DNA from: Wolfiporia cocos
Taxonomy: Eukaryota > Basidiomycota > Agaricomycetes > Polyporales > Phaeolaceae
DNA: 64,000 nt
Assembly (NCBI GenBank): GCA_029448655.1
Contig: JACCLO010000001.1
Location: 4,030,001-4,094,000 of the forward strand
Direction of reading: 5' to 3'
Every line of letters starts with the position of its first letter. The stretch's first letter is position 1. Positions 47,177 through 59,787 of the stretch are shown piece by piece. Below the pieces are notes generated by a model. It did no database searches, had not been told where the DNA came from, and saw only the letters and a list, made by a program, of their open reading frames with translations. The position numbers were made by a program, and so were the translations under genes.

Positions 47177-50022
47177 TTACAGAATAAGGACATTCAAGTT
47201 TAAGTCATGCACCACTGACCGCCAGTCGGCCCGTGGTGACTTCTCGTCTAGTCGTTTCCATACCTAATCTCAACTTGATCAGAAACAAGCGGGCACGATG
47301 CAGGCCACCACTCACCTGCAGCACGATGTGCTCAGCAGTTTCAATTTCATAACAGCCTGAATATCGGGTCAGCTAAATTCTGGACGATCTCAATCAGTTG
47401 CACGCACATTGCGTCCTTAAAAAGGCACATCTGTTAGGTCGATGTCCGCCGTTCGTATGATGTGAGACATACCTGAATGATTCAAAGATGGCCAAAACAC
47501 GGGTGCGATCCGAGCCAAACATTTGTGAGCCAGCAATGATCACAGGCCAATTCAAGCTGCGGTGTGTCAGCAATATACATCTGATAGAGCGTTGATCGGA
47601 CATACTCTACACCCATGTTACTCTGCCCACAATCTAGGCATAGTGTCAGGGCAGCATCAGCGTGCTGCTGAACGAGAGGATCATCGGGTGATAGCTCAAG
47701 CACATCCAAAAGAAGCAGGAGCTATCACGAGTTCAGAACGCGTGGACGGATTAGCAAGTGAACGATCTCACCTGAGCCACATTCTGGTAGATGCGGTTTC
47801 CTGCCTTGACCCTGTCCGGTTCTTCCTTCGAGCGACGGGACCAATTTTTGATAACGGTGTAGAGATTGCGAGCTTCCCGGATGTTGTTAGAGTCCGGCAC
47901 AGATTCTCCGTCTACGGAAAGCTCCTTGATATTGGAGCGATTTCCGAGCGCATGAGCGACGAATGTGACGACCTGCACGAAGGTCAATCCGCAGCACAAC
48001 AGCGCCAGCGCTAGCAACGCACTCTCGCAAAAAGAGGAATGAAGTCGCGTGATGTCCCAAAAACTTTCTCCACATAGGAATGACAATCTTGATCATTTGC
48101 CATGTCAAGCCTACGAGCACCGTGAAACATTGTTTGTGATTTGTGATATAGCGGTAGAAACGATCACGTACCACCAAGTGTTAGCTTGTGGAGACAATAG
48201 AGTTGGTTCTTGAGCGCTCGCCAGACAGCCTATTCTACTGTCAATCAAACCGCAAACACCTCCATAGCCTCATTATTACCGAACAGTTCATATACGGCCA
48301 CAATCTCAAGGAGAAGCCGTGCACGCGAAACGCCCGTGACAGTACCCGGTCTAGGGCTTGCACTGCGGGCCAACAACACAGCTGGTCCTCCTCGCATGTT
48401 GATCAGAAATTTGGCGAGGTTCAGAGGCTTAGACCAATTCTGCCCTCCGGAGAATATCTACTGGGCAATGAGCCCTAATACTGAATTGTACAGAGAGATA
48501 ACTCACATCAATCAGGATGATGGCCACTGCAGCGCCTAACGCAGCGTCGTTCTGAGCACCATCCTTGGTTGAACAGGCGGCACTGAGCATTTGCTTGGAC
48601 TTGTTCCGATACGAAAGCGCCAGTTGCATGAATTCATCGGCACCACCCCGTCCATGGCATACTCCGTTGCGCGATAGCAAGAACGACTGGTGGACGGCAG
48701 CAGTACCCAACAGCGCCATGCGTAACGACTCAACAGCCGGATCAGTCCCTCGAGCGCGTCCAAAGACAAAGTGGAGGTTTGCAGCGAGGATTGGGTTCTC
48801 AGACGGGAAGGCCATAATGATGCTCAGTGCGTTGTCGCAGTAATGACGGATCTTTGGAGTAAAAGAAAACAAATTCATTCATTGATATCTAACGTTGTGG
48901 ACATTAGGCGAAGAATGCCCCACCAGGTTTCTCTCCTGCACTGACGAGAACTGTATTAAACGTCAGCACTGGTCGTATTAAGGCAACGCGCTACTTACGA
49001 ATGGCTCAATGGGATCAACAGAATGCAAAAGCGGTGTCGACCAAGATCCAGATGAAGCATCGATTGGTCGTATTGCTTGATAGTGGTCGCCATGATGACC
49101 GACGCGAGGAAGTGCAAGTGCAGATTGCCCATGGTGGTGCATGGAAGTAGGATATTGCGAGTGTGTAGAATACGATGAAGACATATCCGGAACAGTAGAG
49201 AACTGGGTATGAGAGCTGGGATGGAGAGGGTATCCATTGGTCTGAATGGGTGGTGTGGCCATGCTATTGCATCCATTAAGTATATCGCTCGCTTCACGTC
49301 GTAATCACCAACCTTTGTCGACGAACGTCACTGCCCATCCCGGGCAGCTGCAGCGCAGGATCACTAGAAGCTGTTGAGAACTTGGATGTACACCTCGTAA
49401 TCTGCTACTTACCTATGTCGGCGCGGATTGAAAGGGGGCAAAGCTACTTCCACCGGCTCTCGCTTCGGTGGCGTGATATTGCGAGTGGACGGAGTGGATA
49501 CATCAGACACACTAGACGATCCAGCGGTGGAAGGCCTGGTTTCAACGCCAGCATCCGTGAGAGGCTCCCTCTTCGGCGTGACCTTTTTGCGGACCGGGAC
49601 ACCTTCAGGCCATGTACACTATGCGACCTTCGGTGAGGACCCGCTCGGTTTCTCGATGAAGCTGCTCACCTCTCTTTGACCATGTGTGCAACGCAGACAA
49701 TTAGGTTTAGATTCGTCACACTGAATCGGCCACTTGAGCGACATGCTGGCATTGACGTTCAATGCACTCCCACCTTGATCTTCTTCGCCCTACAAGTCAA
49801 GCAGCCGGTCTTGCTACGGGTATACTTGGGTCGTTTCCTCTGAGGACCAGTCTCAGGACGAGTGGGGGTATTCATCGCATGAATCTGCGTCGACGCATGC
49901 GATTGTACAAAATACGAAGGCGATATGTAGTGACCAGCGGTCGCGCTAAGGTCATCATTGTCAGTGGCGGTGGCTGCTGGTACGTCCCAAGGCAATACTC
50001 ACAAGTGGAGATTGTCAGCCAT
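47177..50022 (-). CDS. Zn2Cys6 transcription factor with fungal-specific TF domain
   Basis: 675 residues, 17 exons: 50022-50003, 49945-49774, 49720-49670, 49618-49413, 49363-49313, 49263-48999, 48950-48894, 48851-48507, 48457-48280, 48229-48172, 48110-48023, 47972-47772, 47721-47606, 47556-47473, 47415-47408 (8 nt), 47356-47316 and 47263-47177. The binuclear cluster is CLTCRAKKIKCDESKPNCLRCTHGQREC, split over three exons and preceded by basic RKRPKYTRSK. A Ser/Pro/His-rich linker follows. The C-terminal 380 residues form the helical Fungal_trans_2-type regulatory region (FVFGRARGTDPAVESLRMAL, DGAQNDAALGAAVAIILIDIF, ARLLLEIVAVYELFG, QEPTLLSP, WPVIIAGSQMFGSDR). Phases agree throughout. No metabolic cluster adjoins it, so its target pathway is unknown. 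Confidence 0.88.
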
Positions 50023-53000
50023 GGCACCGAACGAGTGAGAGAGACTTCCGTGGGGGAGGATCTGCGCTGTTGGATCCATGCTTTAAACGAGCAATGTGGA
50101 TGGGAGGAAGCAACAGGGAGTCGTGGACATGAGTCGATTATTGTAGCGGATCATGGCGTATCGGGGAGAACGCCCCGATCCAGATCTGAGGGTAGGCGAA
50201 AGAGCAGATAATCCAAAAGTTTTCTGGAACGTCGCGACGACAAAGAGAATTCGTTTTTCCTGCATTTTGGCCAGAAATACGTGAAGCATCAAACACGCAC
50301 CCTCCACGGCAACTGCCATGGCCTAGTGCCGTCATGCATCCTATCCGAGTTCTCGAGTCCCCGCGTCCCTCCTTCCCCTCGCCGCTGCGTCGATTCCTCC
50401 GTAGCATGATTTGTATATCACTCTAACGTAATCATGCATCACTCAGGAAGCTTAACAACTTTGAAGAAGATCCTACCCTACAGCCATTTGGATTAATGCA
50501 GGTTATATTCACACACTAATATTCAGGGCCGCTTGTCTTGATGTAGCCGATTGCGCCGAATTGTTCCGATCGGACTCGTGGATACCACGGTGCTCCCGTG
50601 ACAGGAGCAGTTGTCACTGAGAATGACGGCAAATCAGTTCAAAGGATATAGCATGGGGTTCACCTCACGAGGTGTGGCCAGAGGCAGAACATCAGAGATA
50701 ACTGCAGCCGACTTGTATACGTAGTTGGGCGTTTTCGAATCTCAAGTTGAATCATTACTCACATCGTTCCCTGTTCAATAGTGTAAGGGCATGCTTCACC
50801 CATATATTGTTACTGATCTTCATTTCTACGCGCCATCCAGATCCGCGACGCCAGGTTCGTGTGATGTTGCGAGATGCCAGATTGTGACGACATTCATCAT
50901 CCGTCTAAGCGGTCGCTGTACTTCGACCGTGGTCAAAATCGCGACCGCCATTGAGGATCTCTGGAGGGCTTCAGGAGCCGCGACGCTGGAGTACCGGCGG
51001 CAGCGCGTCCATCTTCGCGGTCATCTCATTACCCGACACGAGGTACCGGCCTGTTTCAGCTTGTGTACCCATTCCGCGTTACCTGGGAGGGCTCAGGTGT
51101 CAGAGACGGACTCGTTCCAAAAATGAACTCTTGTTGCCGTTGAATCTCTCGAGAAGAAGTCTATCCCGTCACGGAGAAGCCATCAGATCTTGACAGCATT
51201 TCCGAGTCACGTCGGGGGTGCACTCCTCCTCACGATCTGCAATGCATTCGGATCACTGACGGCCTCGATGGTGCTGAGAAGACATGGAAAGCACGCGCGG
51301 GATCGGGAATCAGCGCACCGTTGACGCACATTGATATGAGTATATCTGAAGATGATAAGACAAGAAACAAGGAAGCACAAATGGTGATGACCGCGGGAGT
51401 ATGGTCATATCATGGATGATACTGACCATCCGCTGCTCTCAATAGGTGAGAATCAATCATAGTATTAGCCATAACGGCATTGCAGGGTTCTCCTACAGCG
51501 GCGAACCGCAATTGTAGAGGTCTATTCCAGTCCGGTAACATCTTGTTAGTCACCGGTTTCAGGATGACATGCGGGATCACGTATCTTCATAGGGAGCTCC
51601 CGCCCGGGATAATGGAGCAAAAATATGTCTGTGATGGATATGTTTTCTGAACAGCAACCTACCGTACGTAAGTGCAAATTTCGCGGAACTTACCGAGACC
51701 CTTTTGCCCATCAGAGCATTCACCGCCGGTCGTGCGTGGCGTGAGCTCGAAGCACGGATGACAGTTCAGCAGGCTTGAGTTTAGGTTGACCTAATCTCTT
51801 GCCCGGGTCGATGGATGATCACTACACGGCTGCACAAAAGAGCAGAGGCCTTTTCGCAGCAAAGTTTTCAGGAATGATAGACCTGACGAATGTAGCTTGA
51901 CAGGTGAGAAAAGGTCTCGCACACGGTACTCCGAGAATGTCGGTCTGGATCCAACCCCATGCACTGTCGCAGTTACCTAAGTCCGTTCCATCCGGCAGAT
52001 CACGAGTGCCGAGGTAGTTCAATAAGAAGCTCCAGAGCGGGCCGGTCGTACATTGATACAATTATCGGCCGAGACGCAGGAAACATATTGTTCTGGTGGA
52101 TTGCACGAGTACAACACGCATGGGGTACACAACGCTCATAGAACCCTGGAAAAAATGGCTCACTCACCTTCAAGCGGCAACGTAGCAACGGACATACAGC
52201 ATTCTGAAGGCTGGACAAATTGCTGCATTGAGAGCGGAGACAGCGCCACGACCCTTGCTTGCTTGCGAAAAACGTGAGTGGTATTCATGTAGGAGCAGTC
52301 CAAAAGCGTACATGCACATTACTTCTAAGGCAATAGCCAAAGTGGATCTCCCAGTATCGTTCGACTATTACCTCGCCTGATGTAACCGAGCAGTTTGGTA
52401 TCATCCGAGGGTTCGCGGAGCAACTTCCAAGGTTTGTTGATTACCGAGGAACCTCTTTATCGCATGCCAGCGATGTGGTATGCCGTGATTGTGCATCGCC
52501 TCGGTGCGCAAGGCCAATTTATGAATATCATGCCTGAGCAGCCTGACGATTGGATAGACTTTACCTGGTGCCTGGCAGAGGTGCCGTGCCTTGAGGCTGC
52601 AGTACGCTCTCTCTGATAATTGCGAGGGTTCTGCCGAAGAATGCGGGCTGGATGTCTCCATCCCGACATTCAACTTCTACACAGTGCTTCTTGTTATTCA
52701 CTCTAGCAAGGCATCTCTAGTGCGGATTTATGGCATATGCCTGCAGGCGGGCGACGCCGATGCATCGGAAGTGTCGATGAAGGGTTATCATCCTCCTACG
52801 TAGAGATGGCTGAGATAATATGAACGTTCGCAAGGTGGCTCACCTGCCATAGGGGGTTTCATTCTGGATTACAGTTCGCTGCCGTTACGTGAATCATACC
52901 AGAGCAAGTAGTGCCTATTGCATAAGACTGGGCTGCCGCATTTACTACCTGACCGATCACACGCGCTTGCCCTCTCATATCGCGCCGCGTGAGCCAGAAT

Positions 53001-53312
53001 GCAGAGGTATGTCGACATGACTATCCAAGTGATGCTCTACAGCCTGTACTCCAACATCCCGTCCTAGTGTCCCTGAAGTTGCGTACGAGCAAGAGGTCGA
53101 GCTGACTGCAATCTTGATCCATCTAGGACGACAGAAGGCCATACCTAAACATTAAAAGTCAGCCGGCATCGCGCGGACTCTATCATCAACGATCGTCTTC
53201 TATTACTTAGTACACTGGGTTCCACATGATTGGCAAATGATCACAGAAGCAAGATAACTGAATTTCGGAAAGACGCCCCCGCCGCTGAGGATAATGATGA
53301 TGATAATGATGT
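50023..53312. other. Intergenic, no gene recognised
   Basis: The largest gap, 3.3 kb. Only frames under about 115 codons and no splice chain giving a known family. It may hold noncoding RNA or decayed sequence, but I see no supporting structure. Confidence 0.4.
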
Positions 53313-55225
53313 TCATTGCTTCACGAACAGATCGGTGAATTCGTCGACGGGAAGCTGGAACAGCGTGGCGGAATCATTGACGATATCCAGAATCCTGCGC
53401 GAACGGTGAGCACGACATGCGGCCAGAGAAAAGAACACCAACTTCTTCTGATGAACCTGACCGAAGTGTGGGCTGATATGGTTCTTGAACTTCTGAAGCA
53501 GGAGCGGAGTACCCTCCGCCCGTCGCCGCTTATGCCCCACGGGGTACTGTACCTCGACCTCGTCAAGCACTGTTCCGTCGTTCAGCTCGACCAACAGCGC
53601 ATTTGAGATCGAGCGCTTCGCGGGATCGTGGTAGTCCACACTGTACACTTTTTCCTCGACGCAAGTAATCTTAGCGCGAAGCGCATCTATGCGAGGATCG
53701 GCGGCGGCGGCGTCCGTGTACGACTCGGATGTTAGCTCCCCGAAGATGAGCGGGTACGCGACCATATAGTTGATGTCATGGCTAGTTTGTCAAATCAGGC
53801 CCCGAACGCGTAGATGACCACGGATTCGGTACACACTCTCGGTCAGCAAAGTTGTCCAGAGGTCCGCGCTTGTTGATGATGCGCATGGCGGCTTCCTGCG
53901 TCCTGATCCGTATACTCTTGATGTCGTTGCTCGTTTTCCCCATTGCCTTCAGCTTGCCGTAGATGATATGTGCCGCCTCAACTGCTGTCTGAGCATGAAA
54001 CTCAGCAGGATACGAGATCTTGAACAAGACGTTCTCCATGATGTACGACGAAAAAGGCATCTGGAACTCAAACGGCTTTCCCTATCGCATAGGCGCGAAA
54101 TCATTTGTAAGCTGGGCCTACGTGTAGTTCTCATATCACATACTTTAAATAAGACATCATAGAAACCCCAGGTCTTTGCAGTCAATACAGAGGGCATGCC
54201 CTTTTCTCCCTTCTTGACTAAGTAAGCGATGTTGACTGCACGAGCACAAGCATCGCCGGCCGCCCAGGATTTGCGGGAGCCTGTGTTCGGAGCATGACGA
54301 TACGTTCGGAGACTCTGACCATCTGCCCAGGCTTGCGATATGGCATCAATGGTCTGCGCACGGTCAAGCCCGCTAAGTAGCTTTCGTTTAGAACTGACGA
54401 CTACTGCGCTTGGAGTCAGAAGATTGTAGTTTTACTGACATCAGTTTCGACACGACTGCGGTACTCGCAACCTTGACGAGAACTACATGGTCCAAGCCAA
54501 CGCGATTGAAGGAGTTCAGGAGTGCAAGGCCACCCTGAATTTCGTGCGCCTTGACCATGCCTTCAAGGACATCGCGCACAGTGAGTGGCTCCCCTTTTCT
54601 GGCAAGGTGATCAGCGACCGCTAAGATTGCACCCAGATTGTCAGACGGATGTCCCCATTCAGCAGCCAGGAAACAATCATTGAAGTCAAGCCAGCGGATT
54701 TGAGTGCCAATGTTGAAAGCACCACGAATCGGGTCAAGCTGGTAATTCGTGCCAGGGACCCTGGTACCTGCATGCATTGTACGTAACAATACTGATGGTG
54801 CGATAAACGTTGTGGTCGGACGTACCATTAGGCACGATTGTGCCTTCCACGACGGGCCCAAGCAATCGAGCACAAGCCTCAAACCTTAGACCTTCCAGCC
54901 CGCAGCCAATGGTATCGATCAAGCACAGCCTAGCGGTCTCCCAAGCTGATTCCGAGTTGATCTTGTAGTTGTGGACGTAGTCCGCGATGTCCTGGAGGAC
55001 TTGGTCAGGCTCAGGACGCACGGCGGATTCGGCGTGGCTAGACATGCTGCGAGCAACCAGAAATTTGTTCGTCGGAGGAGACAGAGATAGAAGGTGGTAC
55101 GGCCTTTGATTTAGCAAAGATGGGCTGATAGATGCGAAATAACTGGCAATGTGACCACGAGGCCGAGGCGCTTTACTGTATAGTGCACGGGGAAGTGAGA
55201 TACGAGTCGTCGGCAGCATCAGCAT
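53313..55225 (-). CDS. PDH1: 2-methylcitrate dehydratase (MmgE/PrpD family), mitochondrial
   Basis: Dehydrates 2-methylcitrate to 2-methyl-cis-aconitate in the methylcitrate cycle that disposes of propionyl-CoA. 544 residues; exons 55225-54826, 54767-54436, 54380-54144, 54081-53837, 53781-53443 and 53394-53313. The first 60 residues carry many Arg/Ser and no acidic residues ([20 protein letters not shown]...), a mitochondrial presequence; an alternative ATG starts MSSHAESAV. Family blocks: [85 protein letters not shown] and [11 protein letters not shown]. The last intron (53395-53442) is 48 nt and frame-neutral. A TTTTATAA element lies about 98-105 nt upstream (55323-55330). No methylcitrate synthase or lyase gene is next to it. 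Confidence 0.93.
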
Positions 55226-56244
55226 GTAACCTCAGTGTCTGTGAAGTCTGTTCTCAGTCAGAGGTTATGCACAAGTATGGGTCCTATGATCGTCTGACTG
55301 GAAGATTGGGCACTGACAGACGTTATAAAAGATCTGGACCTCTAAGTGAGTACACGCAGCATATATGCACGAGTAATATCGAATCTTACCAATAAATCGC
55401 ACCGTAGTTTGCGCAAGTGCTCAATGGGTGCAGAAGTGAATTATTCGTGCATGCGGAGAGCGCGGGGCGTATTTGCTTTTGTTTGCTCTTTGCCAAGAAG
55501 GGAGGATCAAAGTTCACGGACTTTGGCCTCCCCCGGATCCGGACGAACTCTTGAATCAAGCACTGTGAGCGCTCGACCTGTACGGTGTGAGGTGCCGCAC
55601 ATCGCTTTAAGAGTAAGAGGTTGCTGATCAATAAGTAGATTGGAGTGAAGCGTCGCTACACCCGGCCATAGAGGCGTAATCAGGCCTGAAGGTGAGTGGC
55701 GGCAATACCCTACGGGGGTCTTCTTACCTTCTGTGAACAAGTGCAAACTTTACCGTCTGATGGCTGTTGTCGGCATGTTTAGCAGTAATGAGCCTTGGTC
55801 AAGGGCAAGCGCATGAGACTCATCTCGGGCCTCCCTCCGAAAGCATTAAAGCCTCCGCATTCCTTGATTCTCTGCAGGCAGTCCGGGTCCTTGCTAGCAG
55901 GTAGGACGCTGGAATACCTCGGTACCCCCGGTCTAACACATACATAGCAATGACTTAGAGCAGCTATGGGCACAATTGTCTCCCGCTGAACAGGCAGCAA
56001 TTGATGCCGAATGCAGGTACGTCGTTGTGGCATCTGACTATAGCTTGTAGGGAAATTATTGCTTCGGGGTAATTGCGAACGTTACTGTGGGGCTGACGTT
56101 CGCACACCGATGCACCGCGTGCCATACTAGCGAATTTACTACGTACCGATAGCGCGACACATGGATCTTTCACGACCGTTCGGCCTGTCGAATCCGTGCC
56201 AGCTTTCCAACTAATTTACGGCTTTATTCGATTAATGTGATCTC
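55226..56244. other. Divergent intergenic region
   Basis: Between PDH1 (-) and SNAPC3 (+). No exon recognised, although an extra 5' exon of SNAPC3 could lie here because known homologues have longer N-termini. Confidence 0.4.
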
Positions 56245-57545
56245 ATGCACATCCCGAATAGTATCGACGATTTGAGGCAGCCTTTGCACAATGTAATAAC
56301 CGCTCCGAGGCTGATGACACACGTCACGAAGTCCCATCAGGCCGTCGTTCATTCGATATACGAGACGGCCGACTCATCAAACCGGAAGAAAAGGCGCAGG
56401 ACCATGTTGCCCGAGCCTGCAGGCGAGCGAGCCGACGTGACGGCCCTCAGGCTCAGCATGGACAACACTCGACTCAAGTGCTGGCCGTAAGTCCGGATGC
56501 GTGCTTGCATTTTTCGGACTCATGAAACGGGGGAACATAGCTTGACGATACACGCTGCATCCTTTATCCGACCACCGAAACATTCTGATCGCAATACCTT
56601 GATACACGTTGTGCGCGTTTCTTTTCTTGTATCAAATGGTCGCGTGTTGCTTAACCTCACGATTTCCCAGAAAAAAAGCGGCATGGGTCCGGCGTCGTCC
56701 CATCAGCACGAGGCATTGATTTTCATCACAATCTATAACAAGCTTTCGTGGAACCACAGACAGCTCTTTCGCTTGTCACAACACGTTCTTCTAGCATCAC
56801 AAACACTCGACAGATTATTTGCAGTAATCCCGTGCCATTGGAAAGAGTTGCCGCAGGACATTGCAGGTAACCTCAGCACGCCGATCGACTATTCGGCTCC
56901 GTCAAGCAACGGAAGCGCTGCACAAGAAGGGACTTCAGGCTGCGTGATATGTATCGATGGAGTTTTGTATGGAGACGGCCAAAATTTAGATGATTATTCC
57001 AGGTCTGTTCGTCCATTGTTCCCAGAAGTATGTTGACATTCGTATTGCGTGAAATTCAGTAAGCTGTTACAGCTGTATCAAGCCTCGCAAAACGAACAGA
57101 ACGGGAACACCCTTAGGGTTGGCCCAACAATGCCCAGTACTGTTCTGGCATCTTTGTCGTTCGAGTTACATAAACCGTACTGGCTATTGCACGCTGGCAA
57201 TTGTGAGCACTTCTTGGTCGTTGACCAGATCAGGTTAGTGTTTACAACTTGTCGAGTTGTTGCTGAAAGACAATCTTGTTCAGGATGTACCACCCGGATG
57301 ACCCTCTCCCCTCCGCCTATCCACTCACCAATCATATTACGCCTCCTCTGCTCGACCTTTGCCGTGCATGCAGTAAGGTACCCGCAACATTTGCAGTGAT
57401 TGGTGATGTCAGACTAGGGGAGAGCCCGTTTGTGATATGCGGGCCTTGTTGGCGTTGGATGGGGATTCCGAACGGCATGGGCTCGGAGGACGTTTCTGTA
57501 ATTCCGCTACCACGACACGAACACGGGTGGGGTGGTGTCATCTAG
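56245..57545 (+). CDS. SNAPC3: snRNA-activating complex subunit 3 (SNAPC3/SNAP50) homologue
   Basis: Subunit of the complex binding proximal sequence elements of snRNA genes, for RNA polymerase II and III. 362 residues; exons 56245-56486, 56541-56607, 56671-57027, 57073-57233 and 57284-57545. Key blocks: ALIFITIYNKLSW, QHVLLASQTLDRLFAVIPC, GCVICIDGVLYGDG, the zinc region PYWLLHAGNCEHFLVVDQIR and MYHPDDPLPSAYPL, then LDLCRACSKVPATF and ICGPCWRWMG with paired Cys. The CEH plus two CxxC pairs fit the SNAPC3 zinc finger. The acceptor before exon 4 could be a few bases earlier (AGTAAG) without changing frame. The N-terminal start is uncertain; upstream exons may be missing. Exon 2 uses a GTTGTG donor. 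Confidence 0.87.
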
Positions 57546-58288
57546 CACTTTCTCTGTAAACTCGTTCATGTACTAGTACCTGCGCGCTGTCAATATGATT
57601 AATTGTCATCGACTCCATGCTCAAATAGGAGATATAGCCGGGCAATATCATCGGATCGGCATCTCTAATTCGAAGGTATACAGCCTGCAGCCACACACGA
57701 ATAAGAATATATCATATGCCATCACGCTAATTATCCCTTGGCATTGAAGCTTGTGCGCTGAGCATTATAGGGCTCCGCTAAGAGGATGTCAGGGTAGATA
57801 GACTCAAAATACTGTACTGATGTGCTTGCAGGCAACCGGCCATTCAGCGCGACGCATCAGACTGTAAAATAACATCGACGGACGTTGGTTTTGAATATCG
57901 ACAGCTCTGTGATAATGAATACCCTGCATTTTCTACAACAACTAGGACCGTGTGTGACACAGTATATATAATTACACCAGTGACTTTTCGAAGGCTTGTG
58001 GTGCGTTATTGAAATCAGCTGTATACTCCATATTCCATACCCCCATACTCCATCTGCATTCCACATCAACTTTCTCACGTGCATTGTGCGGAGTATGGCG
58101 CTTACAGCGTTCATTGCGACCTCATCATGTTTATTGGCTAGCTACTTTGGAGCCTCTCCGAGTCCCTCGCAAGGTAAGCTTGACTAATGCGCTGCCTCTA
58201 TCCTCTAATGGCTGGGACGAACATACAGATCACTGTCGCTGATCCCCGACGGTCCAGGCAGTGATAGTATCACCGATTTGGCGACAAT
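57546..58288. other. Intergenic spacer, no gene recognised
   Basis: Between two plus-strand genes; AT-richer than average around 57560-58000. It must contain the TFB4 promoter. Confidence 0.45.
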
Positions 58289-59787
58289 ATGGACAGGGCT
58301 TCGCATCTTAGTACCATCGTAGACTTGTCTCCCGCCCAGTGGACCCTCTCGGGTTCCGCGCCCAAAGAGAGACACAGTTTAGACTTGCAGTCTTTTCTCT
58401 CGCAACTTCTCATCTTCCTTAATTCTCATGTCGCCTGTAAAGATCAGAATACACTAGCTATCTTCGGTGCACTTCCCGGCAGCAGGTTAGTGCGATACCT
58501 TCTCATCGTATCTTTTCAAGTGCCAGCTACTTAGGACGTAATCAGTGTCATGTTGTACCCATCCACGACTCAAGCGGCAGGAAGCAACTCGGCAGATGCA
58601 AACACATACCGTCCGTTCAAAGTTTTGGACTCCACAGTGATCGACTCGCTTTCGAAACAGGTCGAAGCTCTCGATGCTTCAGAGACTGAGGGTTAGCTGA
58701 ACACCTGACCTTGTGTCCTGAACTAACAGCTTAATAAACAGCACCCGTCGGTCTCGTCGGCGCCCTGACGAAGGCTTTGTGCTGCAAGTTGGCTTAGTAT
58801 AGGAGACGGCATGCTAGTCCTGACCTACGCGGCCCTCCAGACATTAACCGCGTTGCAGCTCTTGCGACGGAGAATGACCAGACCGTGGCGGTCGACCCAC
58901 GGATACTTATCCTCTCAGTGTCACCCGACCAATCCGCTTCGTATATTCCAATCATGAATTCCATATTTTCTGCGCAGAAATTGGTACGTTGACTCAATAT
59001 CTCCGGTCGACACATTGGCTGATGTTACATTCTGCAGAAGGTAACAATCGACGTGTGTAAGGTGTACGGACCAGACAGCGTGTTTCTGCAGCAAGCGGCA
59101 CATCTTACGGGAGGATCGTACATTCACCTTGATCGACCGGATGCATTGTTGCAGTACCTAACGGTTGGTTCTGAGAACAGCGAGCTAGAGCAGTCTCATT
59201 CATCTAATTTGCAGATGTCATTTTTGCCCCCGCCTAGTATTCGCCAGTTGCTGGCTGTCCCGACTCAAGACAAGGTAGATTTCCGAGCGGCTTGCTTCTG
59301 CCATAAGAGAATCGTCGACATTGGATTTGTGTGCTCCGTGTGTCTCTCTAGTAAGCCATATAGGAAGCTATTCTTGGCCATGCACTGAGAAGAGTATAGT
59401 CTTCTGTCAGCCAGTGCCCGTCTGCTCCACATGCCGGCAAGTCGCATTTCCTTCCTGTTCCCTGTTGTTCCGTGATCACTTGGACAGGCCCATTCACCAA
59501 AGGGCATTATCCGTATTTTGCAATTTGCTTCTAGAATTTGTGAATTTCAGAGTCACCATATCAATGCCGACATCTTTAGCCTCATTTCCAGACTTTACTA
59601 ATGCTTGTATTTATATAGTACGAAGTTCCCCATCAAGACCCTTCAGCGTCTGAATGCCGCACGGCCCACCATTCTTACGTCCGCAGCGACCCCGACCTCC
59701 GGTAATGCATCCACATTCCCGTCTTCCACGACAAATAGGGTAGCCACAACCAACGGCAACGGCCCGAATCCGAATGGGGTGCGATAG
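58289..59787 (+). CDS. TFB4: TFIIH subunit TFB4 (p34)
   Basis: Core TFIIH subunit acting in transcription initiation and nucleotide excision repair with p44/Ssl1. 331 residues in exons 58289-58485, 58546-58691, 58742-58783, 58841-58983, 59038-59163, 59215-59350, 59400-59436 and 59619-59787. The N-terminal von Willebrand A-like fold shows LSTIVDLSPAQW, LLIFLNSHVA, VDPRILILSVSPDQSA and GGSYIHLDRPDALLQYL. The C-terminal zinc domain shows [54 protein letters not shown] with paired Cys. Introns at 58784-58840 and 59437-59618 both start GCAAGT. Only these GC donors rebuild ALCYINR and CSTCRTKF. The C-terminal tail is Asn/Thr/Ser-rich. Confidence 0.94.
58784..58840 (+). other. GC-AG intron 3 of TFB4
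   Basis: 57 nt, donor GCAAGT, branch-like CCTGACC, acceptor CTCCAG. Splicing gives ALCYINRVAAL; no GT donor nearby keeps the frame. Confidence 0.85.
59437..59618 (+). other. GC-AG intron 7 of TFB4
   Basis: 182 nt, donor CG|GCAAGT, acceptor TATATAG. Splicing gives [12 protein letters not shown], joining the last zinc-binding pair to the conserved tail. Confidence 0.8.
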
